This document shows positions 61,115-64,000 of a stretch of 64,000 nucleotides of DNA, in pieces. This DNA comes from an uncultured Flavobacteriales bacterium (GTDB lineage: Bacteria; Bacteroidota; Bacteroidia; Flavobacteriales; BACL11), in NCBI GenBank assembly GCA_905181585.1, contig CAJIYG010000003.1, positions 252,015 to 316,014 of the forward strand, written 5' to 3'. A program made the position numbers and the translations under genes. Each line of letters starts with the position of its first letter. Position 1 is the first letter of the stretch. Under the pieces are notes generated by a model. The model made no database searches, was not told where the DNA came from, and saw only the letters and a list, made by a program, of their open reading frames with translations.

Positions 61115-62703
61115 TTATTCTGTAATCTCTACTATCGGATTTCCTGTACATCCATTTGGGAATGAAATGCCAAGTAGGGAGCTTATTGTTGGGGCTATAT
61201 CTTTAATGTTAACGAATCTGTCAGTTTTACCTTTCTTTATATTACCACCAAAAAAGACTAGTGGTACATGAGTGTCATAGTTGTATGAGGATCCATGAGT
61301 TGTCCCTCCTTTTTCATAGCTTTTACTAATCCATCCAGGCTGGATATCAACTATTACATCACCAGACCTTTTTCTATTAAATCCTCTTTGAATTTTTGCA
61401 TGTTGGGAATGGGTATATTCATTTTTATGCATTTGATATGCAGTATATGTATTTTTAACACATTCATATTTTAACAGAAAATCTGCGCAAATCTCTTGAA
61501 TATCTTTTATTGGTAGGCCAACGTTTTCTTTAATGAAATCATGATTTAAGAAAACTTGATTGTTAGAGTAATTTAGAATCAATTCCTTGGCTAAGATATC
61601 ATTTTCTGGCCAATTTAAGTGATCTCTTAGATGAGTCAGCTAGCTCATCTTTCATTTCTAAACTAGAATAATAGCCAGAGGGAATATTTAATTCTTGTAA
61701 TTTATGAGGCTCTGAAACTACCCCATGATCTGCTGTTAAAAAAATCACAACATTGTCAAAGCCAATTTCTTGTTCTATATAGTCAAGTATTTTTGCTATT
61801 TCATTATCTAATTTAATATAGGTGTCTACAATTTCATCAGAATGAGGTCCGTATTGATGACCTATATAATCAGTAGAAGAGAAGCTTATAGATAAGAAAT
61901 CAGTAGTTTTAGATTGACCTAATTTTTCATTTTTAAGTATCTCTAAAGCTAAATCTGCAAGTATTGTATTTCCAATGGAGTACTTTTGATTATTCCCCCT
62001 CCATTTGTCATCAGTAAAGAATCTAAATTATGCGAGAAGCTATTTTTATATTTCCACTTTCCCAACGAGATATTGTGCGGCACTATTTTTATTTTGATGC
62101 TCTATTAGCCAGTCCGGTAATTCGTCCATGTAAAAGCTGCTGCTTATCCAATCTCCATGCTTATCCATCCAATAAGCCGCATCAGCAGAATGTCCAGCTG
62201 ACAATATAGCTCCTCTATCTTTTAAAGAAACTCCAATCACTTTTGAAGATGGATTAAATAATTGTATTTCATCTCCAATAGTAGTAGTAAGCATATGATG
62301 GGGAGACATTTTGCCATCGCTTGAAACAACATCTTCAACCTCTTGACTACAATTACAGATTGTGTGCATCTCTCCATTTCCAGCACAATAGACAGATTGT
62401 TTTAGGTTTTTATCATACCAGTTATTGGCAATTATTCCGTGATTTGATGGTGTTGTTCCTGTAAATATACTTGCGTGGCCAGGCCCGGTGTAGGTTGGGA
62501 CGTAGCTAAAATGTGTGTTCTTTAAGAAGTAACCGTTATTTACAAGTTTTTTAAAACCATTATTTCTAAAATTATCCCCAAAATCGATCTACATAGTCGT
62601 ATCGCATTTGGTCAACTACAATCCCAACTACTAGCTTGGGCTCTGTTGCGCTTGCTTTAATATTTACACAGAGTATTAATAAGAAGATAATTAATTTATA
62701 CAT
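61115..62703 (-). pseudogene. PafA-like alkaline phosphatase family protein, multiply frameshifted
   Basis: About 530 codons when repaired. Start at 62703: a signal peptide (MYKLIIFLLILCVNIKASA), then KLVVGIVVDQMRYDYVDRF. The catalytic Thr lies in PTYTGPGHASIFTGTTPSNHGI (about 62450-62510), and later motifs are VVIFLTADHGVVSEP and SSTDYIGHQYGPHSDEIVDTY. The C-terminal block 61115-61582 has DVIVDIQPGWIS and GGTTHGSSYNYDTHVPLVFFG. This combination matches PafA-type type I phosphodiesterase/phosphatases of Bacteroidota that act in the periplasm and release phosphate. At least three frame breaks occur, near 62585, 62050 and 61600. Its start lies within the end of the PAP2 gene (8-base overlap). 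Confidence 0.75.
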
Positions 62704-63387
62704 ATTTGTTTTTTTTAAGTTGGTACGATACTATAGAAAGTATTATTGCTGCTATTACATCATATATTGGATCTACTTCAGGCCAAATAAAATTCCATAG
62801 GCAAACGCATAAGAGCCAAAAGAACCAAACTTTATTGAATTGCTGCATCTTATCTTTATTAAAAATAATTTATAGCTAAACAAACTTACTACAATTGCCC
62901 ATAACATTCCTCCAATTATATCAAATGGGTAATGTACCCCTAGATATATTCTGCTAAAACCAACTATTGGAGGAAATAGTAAATAAGAAATATAAATAAC
63001 TTTAGCTTACGTAGTACTAAGCTCACAAAAAAAGTAATGGAAAACATATTTGCTGCATGAGAGGAAATAAAACTAAACTTCCCTCCACAGTCACTAACAA
63101 GTCTTATGTTGTCTAAGAAATGGCATGGTCTTAGTCTTTGGAAATAATTCTTAAAAAGATGAACACTACCATAATCTGCTAAAAATATTAACAGAATTAT
63201 CGTTAGTATAAGCCAAAAGAAGTTTTTTTTATCATTCTTATATAATTTAAATAATAGAAAAATATAGAGCGGGATAAATGTTAATTTATGACTTAAAATA
63301 ATCATAACAACTATCAATTTCTTTAAAACCTAAATTATTTATTAATGAAAATAAGAAAATATCTAAATGTTTTAGTAGTTCAATCAT
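62696..63387 (-). pseudogene. PAP2-family membrane phosphatase, frameshifted
   Basis: Starts MIELLKHLDIFLFSLINNLGF at 63387, directly after the obg stop. The main block is 62964-63317, with a membrane helix and KNYFQRLRPCHF plus FSFISSHAANMF, the first two PAP2 catalytic motifs (KxxxxxxRP and SxxHA). The third motif appears in another frame as VGFSRIYLGVHYPFDIIGG. A further shift gives a last helix ending WPEVDPIYDVIAAIILSIV and the stop at 62696. At least three breaks are needed. The family dephosphorylates lipid phosphates such as undecaprenyl diphosphate or lipid A at the inner membrane. It overlaps the following phosphatase start by eight bases. Confidence 0.7.
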
Positions 63388-64000
63388 TTAGTTTAATTGT
63401 TTCCAAATAAGATCTTTTAATTCCGTTAAGCCCGTCTTGATGTTATAGAGGAGATAAAAATAAACGGGATATCTTTAGGAAGATTAGAGTCTTATCTCGT
63501 CCACTAACTCTTGATCCAGCATGTCTGACTTGCTTATGGCTATAATTCTTTGTTTGTCTAAAAGTTCAGGGTTGTACTTCTGTAGTTCTAAAATAAGAAT
63601 CTCATACTCTTTATTTATATCATCCGAGTCTGATGGAATAATAAACAAAAGGGATGAGTTTCTTTCAATATGTCTTAAAAAACGTAGTCCTAAACCTTTT
63701 CCCTCAGCTGCACCTTCTATGATGCCAGGGATATCTGCCATTATAAAAGACTTATGATTTCTATACTGAACTATACCTAAATTTGGTACCAGAGTTGTAA
63801 AAGGATAGTTTGCAATCTGAGGTTTAGCTGCTGATAAAACTGATAATAATGTAGACTTACCAGCGTTTGGAAATCCAACTAATCCAATATCAGCTAGAAC
63901 TTTGAGCTCTAACACAAACCAGCCTTCAGTCACGTCAATTCCAGGCTGAGAGTAATGTGGTGATTGGTTTGTAGAAGATTTAAAATGTGAATTACCTCTT
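63388..64000 (-). pseudogene. obg: GTPase Obg/CgtA, partial (window end) and frameshifted
   Basis: The gene runs off the window at 64000, where [27 protein letters not shown] is the end of the Obg glycine-rich domain. The GTPase domain is clean from about 63484 to 63933: G1 [12 protein letters not shown], switch region [13 protein letters not shown]3 [26 protein letters not shown], and G4-like ISKSDMLD. After residue DEIRL the frame shifts, continuing in other frames as DIPFIFISSIT and GLTELKDLIWKQLN, to the stop at 63388. Obg binds the 50S subunit and is generally essential, so the breaks are probably errors. PAP2 begins directly after the stop. Confidence 0.8.

Noticed and set aside
1..64000. 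Prophage, insertion sequence or defence island
   Set aside because: No transposase, integrase, phage structural or defence-type protein was seen in any frame; gene order looks like core chromosome.

Overview
The window is a very AT-rich chromosomal segment of a Bacteroidota bacterium, almost certainly a member of Flavobacteriales and most likely marine. The evidence is as follows. Translation starts lack Shine-Dalgarno sites. Promoters carry the Bacteroidota -7 element TAnnTTTG. Type IX secretion system (T9SS) and gliding genes (gldJ, porP/sprF-like, porU, porV) sit with secreted proteins bearing T9SS C-terminal sorting domains. An ExbB-ExbD-TonB-FolC block, an NhaD Na+/H+ antiporter and a PafA-like phosphatase are also present. 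I see no insertion sequence, prophage or CRISPR array.

Layout. 0-1.5 kb: 3' part of an oligopeptidase B gene with a one-base frameshift. 1.5-4.2 kb: a TPP riboswitch directly in front of a secreted LpqC/PHB-depolymerase-like esterase with a T9SS tail, then a cupin and an endonuclease/exonuclease/phosphatase protein. 4.2-9 kb (minus): a 1.1 kb-residue BNR/sortilin-like protein, a Rossmann NAD(P)-binding protein and a nitroreductase. 9-11.8 kb: three single-gene units (YceI-like, SnoaL-like lipoprotein, a second and frameshifted LpqC-like esterase). The units are punctuated by copies of a palindromic terminator followed by a tRNA-3'-end-like tail; the last copy abuts a genuine tRNA-Val. 11.8-19.7 kb (minus): folC-tonB-exbD-exbB, nhaD, an MscS channel, an amino-acid dehydrogenase and anmK. 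19.7-24.5 kb (plus): acyl-CoA dehydrogenase, a Wza-like SLBB export protein and a Wzz-like protein. 24.5-34 kb: murF, gldJ and porP (minus) divergent from porU, a glutaredoxin-like gene, porV and ispF. 34-42 kb (minus): a DUF4442 thioesterase-like protein, peroxiredoxin, katG, a ZIP transporter, a methyltransferase, rlmB, rmuC, an L,D-transpeptidase and ung. 42-46 kb (plus): a micro-lipoprotein, lipA and an M43 metalloprotease. 45.7-51 kb (minus): lpxH, gatB, a choice-of-anchor-B protein, a purine nucleoside phosphorylase and lpxK. 51-55 kb (plus): a Nif3-like protein, a zinc-ribbon protein, a TPR protein and a membrane protein. 55-57.5 kb (minus): a FadL-like porin and a Tyr/Asn/His-rich lipoprotein. 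57.6-61.1 kb (plus): proS, an unknown gene, tRNA-Glu, rpsT and a HAD phosphatase. 61.1-64 kb (minus): a PafA-like phosphatase, a PAP2 phosphatase and obg, cut off by the window end.

Sequence quality matters when reading this. From about 59.3 kb to the end every protein gene carries one or more frame breaks, including rpsT and obg, which are expected to be needed. These look like uncorrected indels near a contig end rather than decay. Isolated one-base breaks also occur near 358 and near 11247.

The most interesting signal is the TPP riboswitch controlling a lone secreted esterase, which suggests an undescribed extracellular step of thiamin or thiamin-precursor acquisition. Second is the repeated terminator plus tRNA-like-tail module at 9.0-11.8 kb. 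Third is a recurrent promoter geometry in which TAnnTTTG ends four or five bases before ATG, predicting leaderless transcripts.
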